64,000 bases of DNA from Heliocidaris tuberculata (lineage: Eukaryota; Echinodermata; Echinoidea; Camarodonta; Echinometridae): NCBI GenBank assembly GCA_025618425.1, contig CM046832.1, forward strand, positions 51,163,658 to 51,227,657, in the 5' to 3' direction. Position 1 is the first letter of the stretch. The number at the start of each line of letters is the position of its first letter. The position numbers were made by a program, and so were the translations under genes. Positions 33,251-60,454 of the stretch are shown in pieces. The notes beneath the pieces were generated by a model. That model did no database searches. It had not been told where the DNA came from and worked only from the letters and a program-made list of their open reading frames with translations.

Positions 33251-34019
33251 ATTGAATAGCGCTGGACATAAATCAATGTAAACCTACCAGGAGCCACTTT
33301 AACCCCACGTTCAGGTCTGTTCCAAAATAATGGAAAAGGCAGGTGTCACACATTTTGGCACCCTGAGGTGTGTATGTGCATGAGGTGAGTCAAGGATAGA
33401 ACCATTTGTGTGGGTGTTCTGAGAGTAAGGCAAGTGCACACTATGTCTCAGTTGTGGACAGGGAGCCCCAGGTTCCCAAATCTGGTTTATTGACAAGACT
33501 GCATGCACAGTTCATATAATTTAGAGAGCATTAAAAATGCACTGTAGGACATGACTTCAGAGGAACTGCATAAGTTTGGGCTGAAAACAGAAAACAAAGA
33601 ATATCTAAAACATTATGGTTTAAATATTCTTTGTAACAAAAGAGCATATATATCGTGTTGATTCTGTTGTAAAATGGCAGGCTGAAGATGGAGTATGCAA
33701 CTCTGAAACATTCTTTCAAGAGCTATGTGTTCTTTGATGCTTTTGTTTTTATTGTGTTGTCCTTTTGGAGGTTCACTTTTTGTAGACTCACTGCAAAATG
33801 ATGTCACCTGATAAGACGAATTATACCTCATGAAGTTTAGGCATGAAGACCTACCATCCCAGAGATGATTCTCGTGCTCACCCACCCGGCAAACCTTTAC
33901 TCCCGCCTCAGTCTCCTATCCCACGACAGAGTTATTTCTGCTCTTCTACCAGTTCTGCTCTTCAGAAGTTCCTTCAGTTCAACCTGTTCCTCCAAAGTGA
34001 GGATACTGCTATCCCCCAT

Positions 34020-35032
34020 TGTCCATGACCAAATGAAATCCTTCCTGCAGAAAACAGCTGGTAGATTTGTGACAGTGGCGAGCATAAGGGATGCAAATGG
34101 AGACTTTAAGAACATGAAGTTTAGGGAACTTTGTGTGCAGCTTCGAGGTAAGAGCTTGACTTGCCTCAGAACGCTTTAACATTCAAACAAAGTCAACTGG
34201 AGAATCTGAAGCCTAGAATGTTGTCCAGCCCTACCAAATAATGCTAACAATTCCATACATATATAAGATAATAGTGAGATAGACCGTAAGATACTTTAAT
34301 ACAGAATCTAATTTGGGTTTCTATATCCAAAAAAAGGACGAGTGCAAGACCTGCACAAAATATGATAATGCCAGCCAAGCACCACAAACAGAAAGCAAGA
34401 AAAGGCCCCTGCATGCTCAAACAGTGCTTCCTTCACCTTTGACATGCATTGCAACAGGCAATACGTTGTCCATCAGCTTTGACATCAGGGCACCGTCTTA
34501 TGCAGAGTGGTGATGGATACAAATTGCAAAATTATTTGCAATTAATGTCACGGGGCCCAGGACCATATTACAAGCATGTACTGTCCTCTTACAATGTAAC
34601 ATTTTACTATAAGGCAGACAGTGATGTGCTTTGTTGCATCTGAAGTGAGTTACATGGCAACTGAAATAGGATCAAGCCTTTGTCTTCTCCAGAATCAACC
34701 TGAAACATTAACTTAAGTGTCACTGTACAGTGATTGTTGTGGTGGCCAAACACAGAACAAATCTGTTTTGGCCACCTCGATATGTATATGCCGTGTGGAC
34801 CTCACCTATCAAGGCCAATGACCACAAATTCCTAGAATCTGGTCATACCCAGATGGAATGTGACTCTGTTTACAGTGCAACTGAGCATGTGAAATACAAG
34901 GTGGCCATAAATAAACCAAATCATTGGAGCACAGTTGTAACAATGGCAAGGGGAAAGAAGCCATATGAAATCACACAAATGAAACATGATGAGTTCTTTG
35001 ATCTGAAGGAACTGGCCTCAGCAAGACAATGA
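34020..35032 (+). pseudogene. DDE-transposase-like protein remnant
   Basis: Broken plus-strand frames show, in order, a Cys pair (KKDECKTCTKYDN at about 34330), SSYNVTFYYKADSDVLCCI (about 34590), and NDHKFLESGHTQMECDSVYS followed by YKVAINKPNHWSTVV and KPYEITQMKHDEFFDLKELA (34830-35030). The combination of DxCxxC, a YN-type strand and HKFLExGHTxxxxDS is that of a family of invertebrate transposase-like proteins. Stops and frameshifts separate the blocks. Exact superfamily is not clear to me. Confidence 0.5.
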
Positions 35033-35227
35033 ATTGAGGAATGATAATTGCATCCAAATGAATAAGGACCATTCATGAGCACAAAATGTTCAGAAGGGCA
35101 CACCTCCTATTCAGAAATGAACACCCATACGAAGAGGATTCATGAACTGGGATCAAATCTAAAATGTGGACATTTCCAATACAAAACTACCCAGAAGGAA
35201 AAAAAACAAAAACAGTTACAACCAGTC

Positions 35228-35292
35228 GAAAATTCCAGCTGGTTCCAGTTAATTTAAACTGGAACCAGTTAACTGCAAATGGTTCCAGTTGA
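35228..35292. repeat. ACTGGTTCCAGT dyad cluster (left)
   Basis: CTGGTTCCAGTT, AACTGGAACCAGTTAAC and TGGTTCCAGTTG alternate orientation within 65 bp. A larger cluster occurs at 37075-37312. Confidence 0.75.
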
Positions 35293-35949
35293 GTATAGAT
35301 TCTATGTACATTACATACTAGTTACATACTTAACAATAAAGACACTATTTTACAAGCTATCATTATTGTTGCGGGAAAATGTGGTAGGACTGAGCACCAG
35401 TGGATGACAATCCTACAACTACCCGTACTTCCCCTACAGTTCCTACTGCCCCGACTGCCACTACTGCCACATGTCTGAAAGAGAGGAAGAGGTCCTTCAC
35501 AGACTTGTGGATGGAAAGGTTAGTGTTTGAGCACTCAATGATAGAGGGAGACCAACTCTGATTAATACATTGCTAAGTTTCTTAATATCAGCTGTACGGT
35601 TAAATAGTTGATTGATGTGAAGTAAATTAATCAACATACACCTTTTACTGAAAGTTAGATGTACCCTGAATGTCCTTTGAATAGTAGAAATCTCTTGATT
35701 TTGTAGCTCAGTATGTAACGAACAAACAATTTCATTTTAGACTAAAGTTGCCAAAGCTCCTTTGTCGAGTCAAAGAGGCTCAAAGGTGGTGCGAGTTATG
35801 TAATGATAACAACAGTGTATGGTTACATATTTTTTTGAGGATCTATAAAATGCTATCTGATATATTTTGAGCAACTTTCACCCAAAAATTAACAAAGTTA
35901 GTAGGTAGAAAAGCACTCATGACAAAAACTTAATACATAACTATTACAC

Positions 35950-36262
35950 CACATTATTTCTGAAGGAGTGAAGGTTTATAATTCTGAAATACAAATTTCC
36001 CATAGCAGGGGGTTCATAATTCCAAACATTTGATGCATTACTCTAAAGGTTCATCATTCAGAAGGTTTGTAATTTCGAAAATGAAAAAAGGGTTCATAAT
36101 TCTGAAAACACAATAGAGCCCTACTTAACTTTTCTGAATTATGAACCTTCGGAAATATGAACCCTTTTTCATTTTCGGAATTATGAACCCTATTTCATTT
36201 TTGGAATTATGAACCGTCGGAGCAATGAACCTTCGGAATTATGAACCTTCGGAAAAACGACA
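35950..36262. repeat. Foldback of GGTTCATAATTCCGAAGGTTC units
   Basis: The left half has degenerate GGTTCATAATTC and AGGTTTGTAATTTCG units. The right half has inverted TCGGAATTATGAACC and ATGAACCTTCGG units (about 36143-36252). The centre is near 36120. Probably a MITE family built of short subrepeats. Confidence 0.75.
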
Positions 36263-36277
36263 TGTAACCGACACGAC

Positions 36278-36740
36278 CGCCATTTGACAGCATTGCAGTG
36301 GGAGATCCTGAATAAACAAAAATCAAACTCAATGTTTGTAAAAACTTTAGCCACATGCTGTGGGGGGGGGGGGGGGGGGGGTCCGCCATATAAGGAACGG
36401 AGCCTGTATGGGAGGGCCTGCCACAGGCACAAAAAGCTTTCCCATTTGATGACATTAAACTTTTGTTCATCTCTGTGTGGAACAGGTGGCACTTGAACAC
36501 GACTGCCATTTGACAGCTTCCCAGTGGGAGATCATGTTTAAGCAGAAATCAAACTCAATGTTCATAAAAACTTTGGCCACCATGCTGTGGGGGTATGCAA
36601 CATTAAACAACAGAGCCTGTACTGGAGGCCCTGCATGGGCCCTGCCCCAGACACAAGAAGATGGGGGTCAAGAAAGGGAAGGCACCATTGACTCCAACAA
36701 AGCTAGATGTTGTGAGAGGTAAATGTGCGCACATGTTACA
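36278..36740 (+). pseudogene. Duplicated BEN-domain-like remnant
   Basis: Two diverged copies in tandem. Copy A (36278-36435) reads LQWEILNKQKSNSMFVKTLA and, after a G-run, KERSLYGRACHRHKK. Copy B (36490-36735) reads SQWEIMFKQKSNSMFIKTLA, TMLWGYATLNNRACTGG and, after a frameshift, PLTPTKLDVVRGKC. FxKxLA..WG...L..RS/ACTG.ACHRxK...PLTPxK is the C-terminal pattern of BEN domains. The G20 run (36361-36380) disrupts copy A. Identification is by pattern only. Confidence 0.45.
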
Positions 36741-37074
36741 TGTTCTGGTAACTGTTAAATGGATATACAGGGACAGAACACCTTCGGACAAAAGAAATTA
36801 CCTTGTATTACAGAGCTAAACATACAATGGACTACAAAAAGGTTGGACCAGCAAAATTACCTTCTTTATAACAAAGAGGTTGTTAGAAGACTGAACTCCA
36901 TGACACTGTTTATCAGTTTCTTAGGCTATAACAAAGTCCAGATCTGTCTTCACAAAGTATTTCATCAATGGATGTCAGAAATAATGAATCTAGTCAGATG
37001 ATTTTCCTTCTCCCAACTCTAGAGTATCGTGCAGTTATTCATATAATTCCACTGTAAGATGCTTGATAAGAATG

Positions 37075-37312
37075 GTAACTGGTCCAGCAGAATGATATCC
37101 GGTCCTGTTGATAACTGGTTGAGTTGAATGGTAACTGGTTTTGTATACTGGTCCAGTTCGGCTTGACAAGTTGAACTGCAACTGGTCCGGTTGGAATTCA
37201 ACTGGTCTGGCTCAAGTGGTCCATTGCAAATGGACCAGTTACCCCAGTTTGATTTCCAGGGTTACTATTTGGCTTTGACTGGTGGCAACTGGACCAGTTG
37301 AAACTGGTTTTT
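37075..37312. repeat. ACTGGTCCAGTT dyad cluster (right)
   Basis: More than ten degenerate copies of ACTGGTCC / GGACCAGTT in both orientations. Together with 35228-35292 they bracket about 2 kb that contains the foldback and the BEN-like copies. Confidence 0.75.
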
Positions 37313-37584
37313 CCATCTGTGTACTGCAGGAACAGAATTTAGATGACACTATTAAATAACTAATCAAAGAAATCATCTATAACAGACACTTGGGTATAGT
37401 TCACAAACTTTAGAGCCCATTGCTGGCTGGTTCATAAATGTTACCTTGAAGTCTGGCAAATCAGTCAGTCCAATACATAATTTGAGTGTCTATGGATGCC
37501 TCAGAGCTCGATAGGTCAATGTTGCTGCTCGATGGTGCAAGTTGTTATCGAGACTGGAGAATTTGTTTGTTGCTGTGAAAATTT

Positions 37585-38275
37585 TAGATGATGCTTGGAA
37601 ACATACACCGCTACAACATTATGCTGGGGGAGACGGTGCATGAAATATCTGAGGCCAAGAGCTCCAACCACGAGCCACCTAGTCTTACTGGCAAACCTTG
37701 CTTGGCCTCATCTTCAACAGCGATTGACCCTCTGATATATACATGGATATGTAAAGATACTGACACCATATTTTGCCCTCAAACGCAGCAGATGGAGTGT
37801 ACATTTTCAGATCCTTCACCCAAAAGCCCTTAGTAAACCTCAACAGTGATGATTTTGAGGCTGAAGCAGAACCAACCTTTGATTATTGCTTATATCATTA
37901 AAGGTGTCAGAAGTAGAAATGCAAAAGAAGGACATGAAGATTATAAAGGCCAGGGAGATGAGGGAAGTTTCCCTTGTCTGGTTTGGCAAATGGAGGAAGG
38001 AAAGAAGAAGGGTTACCCAGATGCAGATAAAATGGAGGTGGTCATTCATGTAACAAATCAAGAATGCAATTGAGAGGCTACATGGATGGTAGAAGCATCT
38101 CTCTCCCAATCCTCTGATGACTTCTTTGACACCATTTCAAAGAGAAAGATGTCATCTCTTCATACCAGGAACTGTTATCAGGTACACAAGGGGCAAAGGA
38201 ATCTCCCTAAGAGTCGAGTTTGCATTTCAGTGATGAAACTCCAGACAAAGAGTGATTTCGATGTCACATGAGATT
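37585..38275 (+). other. Coding-like segments ahead of the SWIM-like remnant
   Basis: Consecutive plus-strand frames (37588-37833, 37846-38073, 38086-38271) have protein-like composition (VHEISEAKSSNHEPPSLTGK; SFPCLVWQMEEGKKKGY) and lie in the same direction as the SWIM-like frame. They may be the rest of one decayed protein, but I recognise no family. Confidence 0.25.
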
Positions 38276-38589
38276 TCATTATCACATAGCATAAGTATAC
38301 TGATTCCAAATACTACATTATAAATATGGACACGGGTCTAGTATCCCTAGTAACGGTACTGGCCAGGGCCAAAAATGTTCAGAAGAATCAACCACAGGGT
38401 AGTCAAGACAGAGGATACAGGTCGCAAAGTCTTATAACCAAACCACTTTAACACCTAACGATAATGGCTATCTAAGCATGGCTATCTAAGCCATGCCAAG
38501 AAGAGGGGAAGAAGGCTGACTTTCTACATTGTTACATATGTGGCAGTGAGGAGGCAGATAGTCTTGTCGACTATGTGACTGCAAGAGAG

Positions 38590-38760
38590 GACTTGGAATG
38601 TACAGTGTACTTTTCAAGTCAGGATCAGAACCCACCCACGTGTTGCGGTGCAAGATAATGACCGGCAAGCCACAATACTCATGCCATGACTGGCATAGGC
38701 ATCACTCTCCATGCAAGCACCTTCTTGCCATAATTAAGTCAACACTTACTCCAGGAGTTA
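38590..38760 (+). pseudogene. SWIM zinc-finger-like remnant
   Basis: The frame reads GMYSVLFKSGSEPTHVLRCK and QYSCHDWHRHHSPCKHLLAI. The CxxW-x(n)-PCKHLLAI ending matches SWIM fingers (CxC...CxH) found in transposases and ZSWIM proteins. The first zinc ligand is Tyr instead of Cys, consistent with decay. Confidence 0.5.
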
Positions 38761-39291
38761 CCTGTGAGAGTTCGTCTCCAACGTACACACACAATCCATT
38801 AGTTTCTCTCACCTGCGTAGACGGCCTTGACTGACCATTCCCAGCAGGGTGGTGTGCTGTTACTTGGGAGAGTCTGTCTCTAATGTACACACTCGGATGT
38901 AAGCCGCAAAGCAAATTATGCCAGCAAATAAATATGCACTATTCACGGAGAAGGGATAGTTCACCTTACACCAAATTGATTCATTCTGGGGTAGAAAATT
39001 CTCTGATCAGACCATTGAACAGTTATCTTTAAGGATGCTGAAAACATCTGGAGGAATGTCACATGGGCAATGAGTTTAATCTAGATAGTACATTAACAAA
39101 GTGGATCCATGCACACCCTCGGTGTGTTCCATTCTGTATGAAGTGGAGCAGTTCACAGGAGTACACATTGAACAACAGGGTAAAATAAAGACATAACACC
39201 GAGTACAAGGCCAAGAGACAATCAAGATTGTTGCATCTTTGCAGGATGGCTATAGGCACACCCACCATTTGGATATGAAAAGGGTCACCTG

Positions 39292-39990
39292 GTGTCCATA
39301 TCCACTGTCATCAGTGCGGCAACAGTTGTCAATTGTGATAAAGCTGTAGATATTGGTTCAACAGAGGCAACAGAAATGAATGGCAAGAAGTTCACAGATA
39401 TCACAAGGTGTTCTCAAATATTCTATCATCTGCATTGTGGACAAACACAGTTAAAACAGAAAAAGAAAAACACTGCAGCATTTGTTACAAAATGGAAAGT
39501 AAATTGCCCTTGGTTGATCTATGTCCTTGATTTTTGCAAATATTGTCAACTTTATGACAAGACACCATGTGGATGTGATACATGGAATAAAGTAGGATAT
39601 AAGAGGCTTTGATTAGAAAGCATCACGGCCTGTGAGGATGAGCATTGTGACTCTGTTTGCTACCACTTTTTAGAAAGTGTACCATCTAAACACACTGGCA
39701 AATTGATGGCAAAACCAAAGGGTATCAGTCAAGATAACATGATGAAGATTTTTCAGTTTTCATATTTTCTCGTAAAAAATTACGTCCCTTATACCACCAA
39801 CTTTGGTAAATTACAAGACCTATTGTCTCAGCTGGGATTAGATGTTAAAAGTAAAATCTCCACAGGTGCCGACGCAAAATACACCTCTAAAACAGAACAC
39901 AGGTTATGTTCTATAATTGCAAAGTCCCTGTGGCACAATATCAAGATTGATAATCTTCATCATCATGAAAAAAAAAAAAAAAGCTGAACT
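39292..39990 (+). pseudogene. ZNF862-like hAT transposase N-terminal remnant
   Basis: The first frame (39292-39612) has a TTF/BED-like finger reading VTKWKVNCPWLIYVLDFCKY then CQLYDKTPCGCDTWNKVGY. After a stop the second (39703-39987) reads IFQFSYFLVKNYVPYTTNFG then DAKYTSKTEHRLCSIIAKSL. The zinc finger followed by FxxxYFLxKxxxPxTTFxxL and AKYTS is the N-terminal layout of KIAA1586/ZNF862-type proteins, domesticated from hAT transposases. An A15 run ends it. The catalytic region is absent. Confidence 0.6.
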
Positions 39991-39999
39991 CCTTAGACA

Positions 40000-41660
40000 G
40001 TTACAAGTCAACCTATGCAAATGAAGATCTTCGAAGTTCGATGATAAAAGCTCTAAGGAAGGGACCCGTCCATCAAGTCATGTTGGTCTGCAAATGGGAA
40101 GATTCACTGTAAGCAGCTTTCCCATGGGCAGGAAGTCATGAAAGTGATATATTCCCCTGATGACCTATGGAAGGTTGGCTGGGATGACAAGAAAGTCTAG
40201 GACAGGTTTATTGTAAAATTATTTGGACTCTGTCTGTTGCCCTAAAGTCGCTGAACAGTCAGAAAAATAAAGTGCCATAACGAATGAATGTGTAGTGGTC
40301 CAAACTCTTGACTTTACAATGCTGAAATTTTTCCTTTTTTATTATTTCTTTACAGACCACCCTACAGCATTTCGGGTGTGGTCGATGTACGTTTTAGGCC
40401 CCAAAACCTAATCACTGTAAAGGTCACATGGTCTTGTGTATACTTACTCCGAGGGCAAAGTAGTCCCTCCATTTACTTTTCCTAAATTGTTTACGAGATG
40501 ATATTAAATGTATATATGAAGTTAATATGGTATATTCTTGTGCAGATTATACATATATTTTTAAATAAATAATGAATAAGTTTAAGGAGGAAATATAATT
40601 AAATATGCATAAAAGTAGTCCTTATAGATGTGGCTACATGTCAGGCAAGGCCCTGCTAGGTATACACATGCACATCTGACGTTCGTGTACACTACACGAG
40701 AGAAAGTTTAATGAAGCTGTCACCAGTAGCCGGTATTATTTGCAGTTATAAAAGGTATGTAGAGATAATTGAACATGATATGAATATCAGCTTATTATAA
40801 CCAGTGAAATAATGAGAAAAATAATGTTATATTGACAATTATCTTAGTGTGAGAGTTTGACTTGATTTGTGTAGTGTCTATACAGACAACTTTACACTTA
40901 TGTGTGTGTGTTCAATACAAAGTCATTGCTCATAAATTGTATTAGCAACTTTCGAAGAAGGAATAGAGATTTAGATTGGATGACTGTTATATAATGAAAT
41001 TGTATAACTGTTCAATGTTTTATTCAATAAGTTAACGATATTTTATCACCTTGATTAAGATGTATTTTACTGTCAGAACATAGAAGAGTTCAATAGTTCG
41101 TTGTTTTGTATCATGCTAATGAGATGCACTACCACTGCACAGTGGAAAGTAGGCGTGCATATTCTTTTGTTCACATCTTTTGGATTGATGACTAGTCGTA
41201 AGCATCAGACTCAGTTAAATTATATATTTTACAGAAATAGTGTTATAAATGATAAATTCATACTGATACTTATTATATATATATTCATTTTTATGTACCA
41301 GTAGCCACTGACATGACTGATGTGGAGTTTTTACCATGCAGTTGCATCCTAGTTTTGGTGATTGGCACAGCTGAGATGATGTAGCTTTCTCTATCCTTAC
41401 TTGTATGACACATTCTGACTAGGGTAAGTTTGGTCAAGTTATTACAATGTATAACCAGTAATTTATCGAAGTCGGAATATTTGATATTGATACATGTATT
41501 TCTTATCTCCGGAAATTCACAGATAATGTTTTAAAATCTATGTAATTGTAGTCTATGAACTGTATGTCAATCGAACTTATGAAAACTGCATTTTGTTTAC
41601 AGAATTCTAAGCAATCTTTTTAAGATGATCACTTGCATGATTTCACGTTAATATGATCAT
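40000..41660. other. Gene-free intergenic stretch
   Basis: AT-rich, no recognised gene or transposon. It separates the hAT remnant from an unresolved coding-like stretch and the TSTD2 3' end. Confidence 0.4.
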
Positions 41661-41666
41661 GTACTT

Positions 41667-42440
41667 ATGATGCTTTTTTGTTTTATCTTCTGTACAATGC
41701 AGGAGTTTCTGTTTTCCATTATATTTCATCTTTGTGAAATAACAAACAACAAGCATCCCACTGATGGTGTCTGCAGTATTTTTCTGTTGTCGGCCAAGTA
41801 CTTAAAAAGGTGGTGTATAGCCCCACAAATGGAAGCTGTGTTACAGAACATGAGGACTTCAGCAAAATATGTTTGTCTAAACCTGTTCTGGAAGTCGCTA
41901 TTATCATGCAGCATCATGTTAAGGGGTTCGATGGAGCCAGTGAACTTAGTCACAAGTAAGTTCTTGCCCAAGACGAAGGCCAAGCCTCGGAATGGTATCC
42001 ACAAACAACTCGGCATTTTGAGTAAGTGTACAACCTGATATAGAATTTTGTTGTCCCTATGTTCCTCAGCCATTTGGCACAACAATCGCGATCCTTGTGC
42101 GGGTCTGGGATAGAGAAAAATGACTTTTCCTGACATTTTCTGGTCGAATGACACAGTAGAACGCTTGACACATCGGCATGATTGCTGTTGGTATTTTTCT
42201 GGAAGCAAAGTCACGGCTCAGTGTTCCTGAACCTGCGACACAGAGCAGAGTCTAAGATGTCCAGAAATCAAAATAGCCAAATTTAGCTATGAAAACGTCC
42301 AATGCCAATTACGGCAAGAAAGGAAACAGCGCTCGTACGCATACGTCAGAAGGACAAGTGAATCTGTGACGTCTCTGAGAACAGCATCGGAACCAAATCT
42401 GCATACGGACAGTGAAAAAGTAGAGTTTTTCTTTTGATTT
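41667..42440. other. Long open frames on both strands, unresolved
   Basis: Minus strand 41726-42214 is open for 162 codons (includes HRDNKILYQVVHLLKMPSCL). Plus strand 41667-42038 is open for 123 codons, and 42255-42435 reads EIKIAKFSYENVQCQLRQER and SYAYVRRTSESVTSLRTASE. Composition is unusually protein-like for this window, but I recognise no family and cannot decide the strand. It may be a mobile-element fragment or an exon of an unseen gene. Confidence 0.25.
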
Positions 42441-42821
42441 ATACTCTTTCAAATTGGATGAAATAAAATTCTTTTTCCACCACTGAGGTTGGAATAGCTT
42501 ATATCATGACATAATTTGTCAAAAAACGTCAGGACTGTTCCCTTTTAAAGGTTGTGTCCAGTAGCCAATGAAAAGTGACGACTATTTGGTAAAATGGACA
42601 TTTTTTAAGATCATCACAATGCAAGGGTTGTCACAACCAACCAAGAAGGCAGCAATGAAAACAACAGCCAAGAAACCCACAAGGCAACCGCCACAGAGAT
42701 GTGGAGAACGTCGACCAGGATTACGATAACGACGGCACGCAGCACGGTGACTTCTGCAACAAGACAACATCAAGGTATGACAGTGGCACTGTTGGAGATC
42801 AAGGAGCCTTTTATATTAACC

Positions 42822-42972
42822 GGGGCCCCATCTTATAAGGAGTTAAAATTGATTTGAATCAATGGTAATTGAAAATTAATTGCAACTGTGTACTTAAGAG
42901 ATAGGAGTTGTGACTGATTTTAATTTGTGATAGCTTCAACTGGATCACAACTCTTTATATGATGGGGCCCAG
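42822..42972. mobile_element. MITE with GGGCCCCATCTTATAA ends
   Basis: GGGGCCCCATCTTATAAGGAG at the left is mirrored by TTTATATGATGGGGCCC at the right. Interior has inverted GTTAAAATTGATTTGAATC / GATTTTAATTTGTGAT segments. About 150 bp, non-coding. Confidence 0.8.
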
Positions 42973-43159
42973 TTATGGACAATGAGTGACTCTTATTAGA
43001 TTAGATTCACAGTGCCATGATGGGCACATAACATACTGTTGTTCAAGACATATTCCATAACTTATCCTGCAAAAATTCTGCTTCTTAAGAGCAATATCCA
43101 TGACTTATCCTGAAGAATATTCAGCTTCTTATGAGCAATATCCAAGTTAAGATATACCC

Positions 43160-43165
43160 TTTAAT
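43160..43165 (-). terminator. TSTD2: Possible TSTD2 polyadenylation signal
   Basis: An ATTAAA variant hexamer on the minus strand lies 108 nt past the TSTD2 stop. No AATAAA is closer. Confidence 0.35.
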
Positions 43166-43272
43166 TAAGACAGGATCAATCTGTAAGCAGAATTAAAAAT
43201 GTATGAAATAATGTAAATGGAATTTGAAAATAATTTTCTCCATCTTCACAATGCCATTGCACTGATTCACCA

Positions 43273-57994
<14,722 letters not shown>

Positions 57995-58139
57995 TTCACC
58001 CCTTTGTCTTTGCAAATTCTAAGAATTAGCCCCGATTTTATGCATATGCCAGCTGCAAAAAACTATGGAACACCATTAAATACAAATAATATGTGCCAAT
58101 CAGCTAAGACTAAGATTCATGACATATATAATAGTATTC

Positions 58140-58780
58140 TTATTGACTGTCAGTAATAATAATAATAATTAAAAAAAAAACATTAAAAACGCCCTTTTTG
58201 ATTAACGACTTGAAAACCGACCACAAATATTTTTAAAATTCGTTTGTCTGTTGACCTTACTTTTTTTCTCTCTCTTATATACATTACGAGAGGTTTGCCA
58301 TACGTCTCAGCATCAGCCATCACCCGCATGCATGATAGATCAACAATAATCGAGGGAGTCAGGACAGATAAAACACAGCTCTCCCGATATCCAGCTCTTG
58401 ACACTTTTATTCATTTTTGAAAACATAGTTATATGATATTTATTCATTTTCATAGAAACGAATGAAAGTTTAAACCGACTTTGTAGAATTAAAGATGATT
58501 GCGTAAATGAGAGACCATGAATTAAAGAGCGAGGGAAAGAAAGAGAGAAATGGGTGGGAGACTCGAAATGAAAGTATGGTTATAGAATACGATAGATTAA
58601 AAAAAAAGAGAAAAGAGAATATAATTTATAATTGAAAGTACCGGTATGCCAACGTTAAATAAAGCTTCCCAGTCTGCCCAGCAAAGAGAAGTCAACAAGC
58701 GTATCGGGTATTTCTTTTTGTTTTTGTTTTTGTTTTTGTTTTTGTTTTTTTGGTGGGAGGGGGCGTGTTGTTGAAAGAAC
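58140..58780. other. TSTD2 5' flank, no gene seen
   Basis: AT-rich with an interrupted (TTTTTG)n run at 58710-58750. A 73-codon minus-strand frame (58183-58404) resembles nothing I know. Confidence 0.35.
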
Positions 58781-59112
58781 AGGGGGTGTTTCATAAAGCT
58801 GTTCGTAAGTTACGAACGACTTTACGCACGACTGGTGATATGTTCTTGTGCTAAATGAGATATCCCATATTTTCCCTGGTGTCAAACATGTGGGACTGAA
58901 TTTCCAATAACCCTACTCAATTTTGACAAATAATAAACTTTTCATTCGGATGCTTGTTTAACAGCAAGAATTTTAATCCACAAAGATCGGTTTTCAACTT
59001 TAGCTAATGGGAATCAAAATGATTGAGAATCTGATTAGCACCCAAGAACAGGTATACCAGTCGTGCGTAAAGTCGTTCGTAACTTTACGAACAGCTTTAT
59101 GAAACATTTCCC
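58781..59112. mobile_element. MITE with GTTTCATAAAGCTGTTCGTAA ends
   Basis: The left end GTGTTTCATAAAGCTGTTCG, then TAAGTTACGAACGACTTTACGCACGACTGG, is inverted at the right (CCAGTCGTGCGTAAAGTCG ... CAGCTTTATGAAACATTTCCC). About 50-bp terminal repeats, 330 bp in all. Confidence 0.9.
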
Positions 59113-60422
59113 TGGGCCGTTATATGTTTTCAAAATGTGAATCGGCTTATTCGGCGTTTCCGACAGTGCTAGCTAATATTGGACGCGCGATTGAATTTTG
59201 ACAGACTGTTGCGTCACAGAATATCTGCGCGCATGCACAAAGACGATCTTCACAAAACAAACAAACAAACAAACAAAAAAACAAACCAAAAATAAGTTTA
59301 CGAAATCCGAGGGACTTTAATTTTTACAGAATAAAACAGGGCATGATGGTCCTATAGCACAATTAACGGGGCCATAGGGTGGACCCTGGACCGGAGCAGA
59401 ACGGTTTTACTGAAGTAGGTCGGACTTAACCATTTTGAGGTAGCTCCACAAAACTGTATAGACCTGGCTTTTTCTCTTCTTTTGTAAAATGATGTATAAA
59501 CTTCATATTATGTAAGCAGCAAACTGGTTGATTGCATTTCATACTTTATTGCTCACATACTGAATATACCTCACCAGCCTATACACTTTTTACATAGTTG
59601 TACGACCGTTGAATAATTTCATTTTTAAGGAAGAAGGAAAAGAGATGTATAACATAAAATAGTGTAATTAGGAGATACAACAGCTCCATATTCAAAATGA
59701 GCTAACTTAAAAAAAAAAAAAATTATTAGAAAGTAAAAGAGCCTTGTTAGTTTTTGTTATCGATTTCGTCGATGGCGAAGTTATTTGAAAACAGAGCCTT
59801 CAGATTAAACCTCACATTAGCCTATTGTATCACATTTTACAACGAATGGTATTTTATAATAATTGATTCGTGCACAACAGTGAGAACATTATCTCATTTG
59901 GAATGGACTACGTTTCGGTCGAATCAGCGCACCGTTTTGTAGGCATACGAGCACGACATTTCCGCGAGGGGGGGGGGGGCAGTTATATGGTGGTGGATCC
60001 AGTGTCCGAACACTTTTCAGAAAATCAACGATAGCAAATAAAATATCAAACGAATATCTGTCAAACTTACATAATGAATGCTCAAAGTCCTACAGAAAAA
60101 GAAGTTGATGGAATTTTAAAAAGACAACGTAGATTTAATACGATATTCCCTTCCGAGTGAAACCCCTTCCCAACGACGCGGCGTTTTGGTCCCTTGAAAA
60201 AGGTACTGTATTTCCGAACGTGTGAAACCTATGGGAAAAAGACACAACCTTTGTTTCAATAGTATGGTTTTCATACGCGTAGTCCCACGCGTATGAAAAC
60301 CCATTTTAGGCGCTTAACTGTACACGTTCGATAATACAATTTGTTCGGAATTACAATCCTTGACTATACGTTCCTTGTCCGAAAATCAGTTTTTCAGTGA
60401 AATCCCTTGACCTTTTCGCCAG

Positions 60423-60454
<32 letters not shown>

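Noticed and set aside
36284..36496. Gly-rich protein frame
   Set aside because: The glycine stretch comes from the G20 run; only the flanking BEN-like pieces are meaningful.
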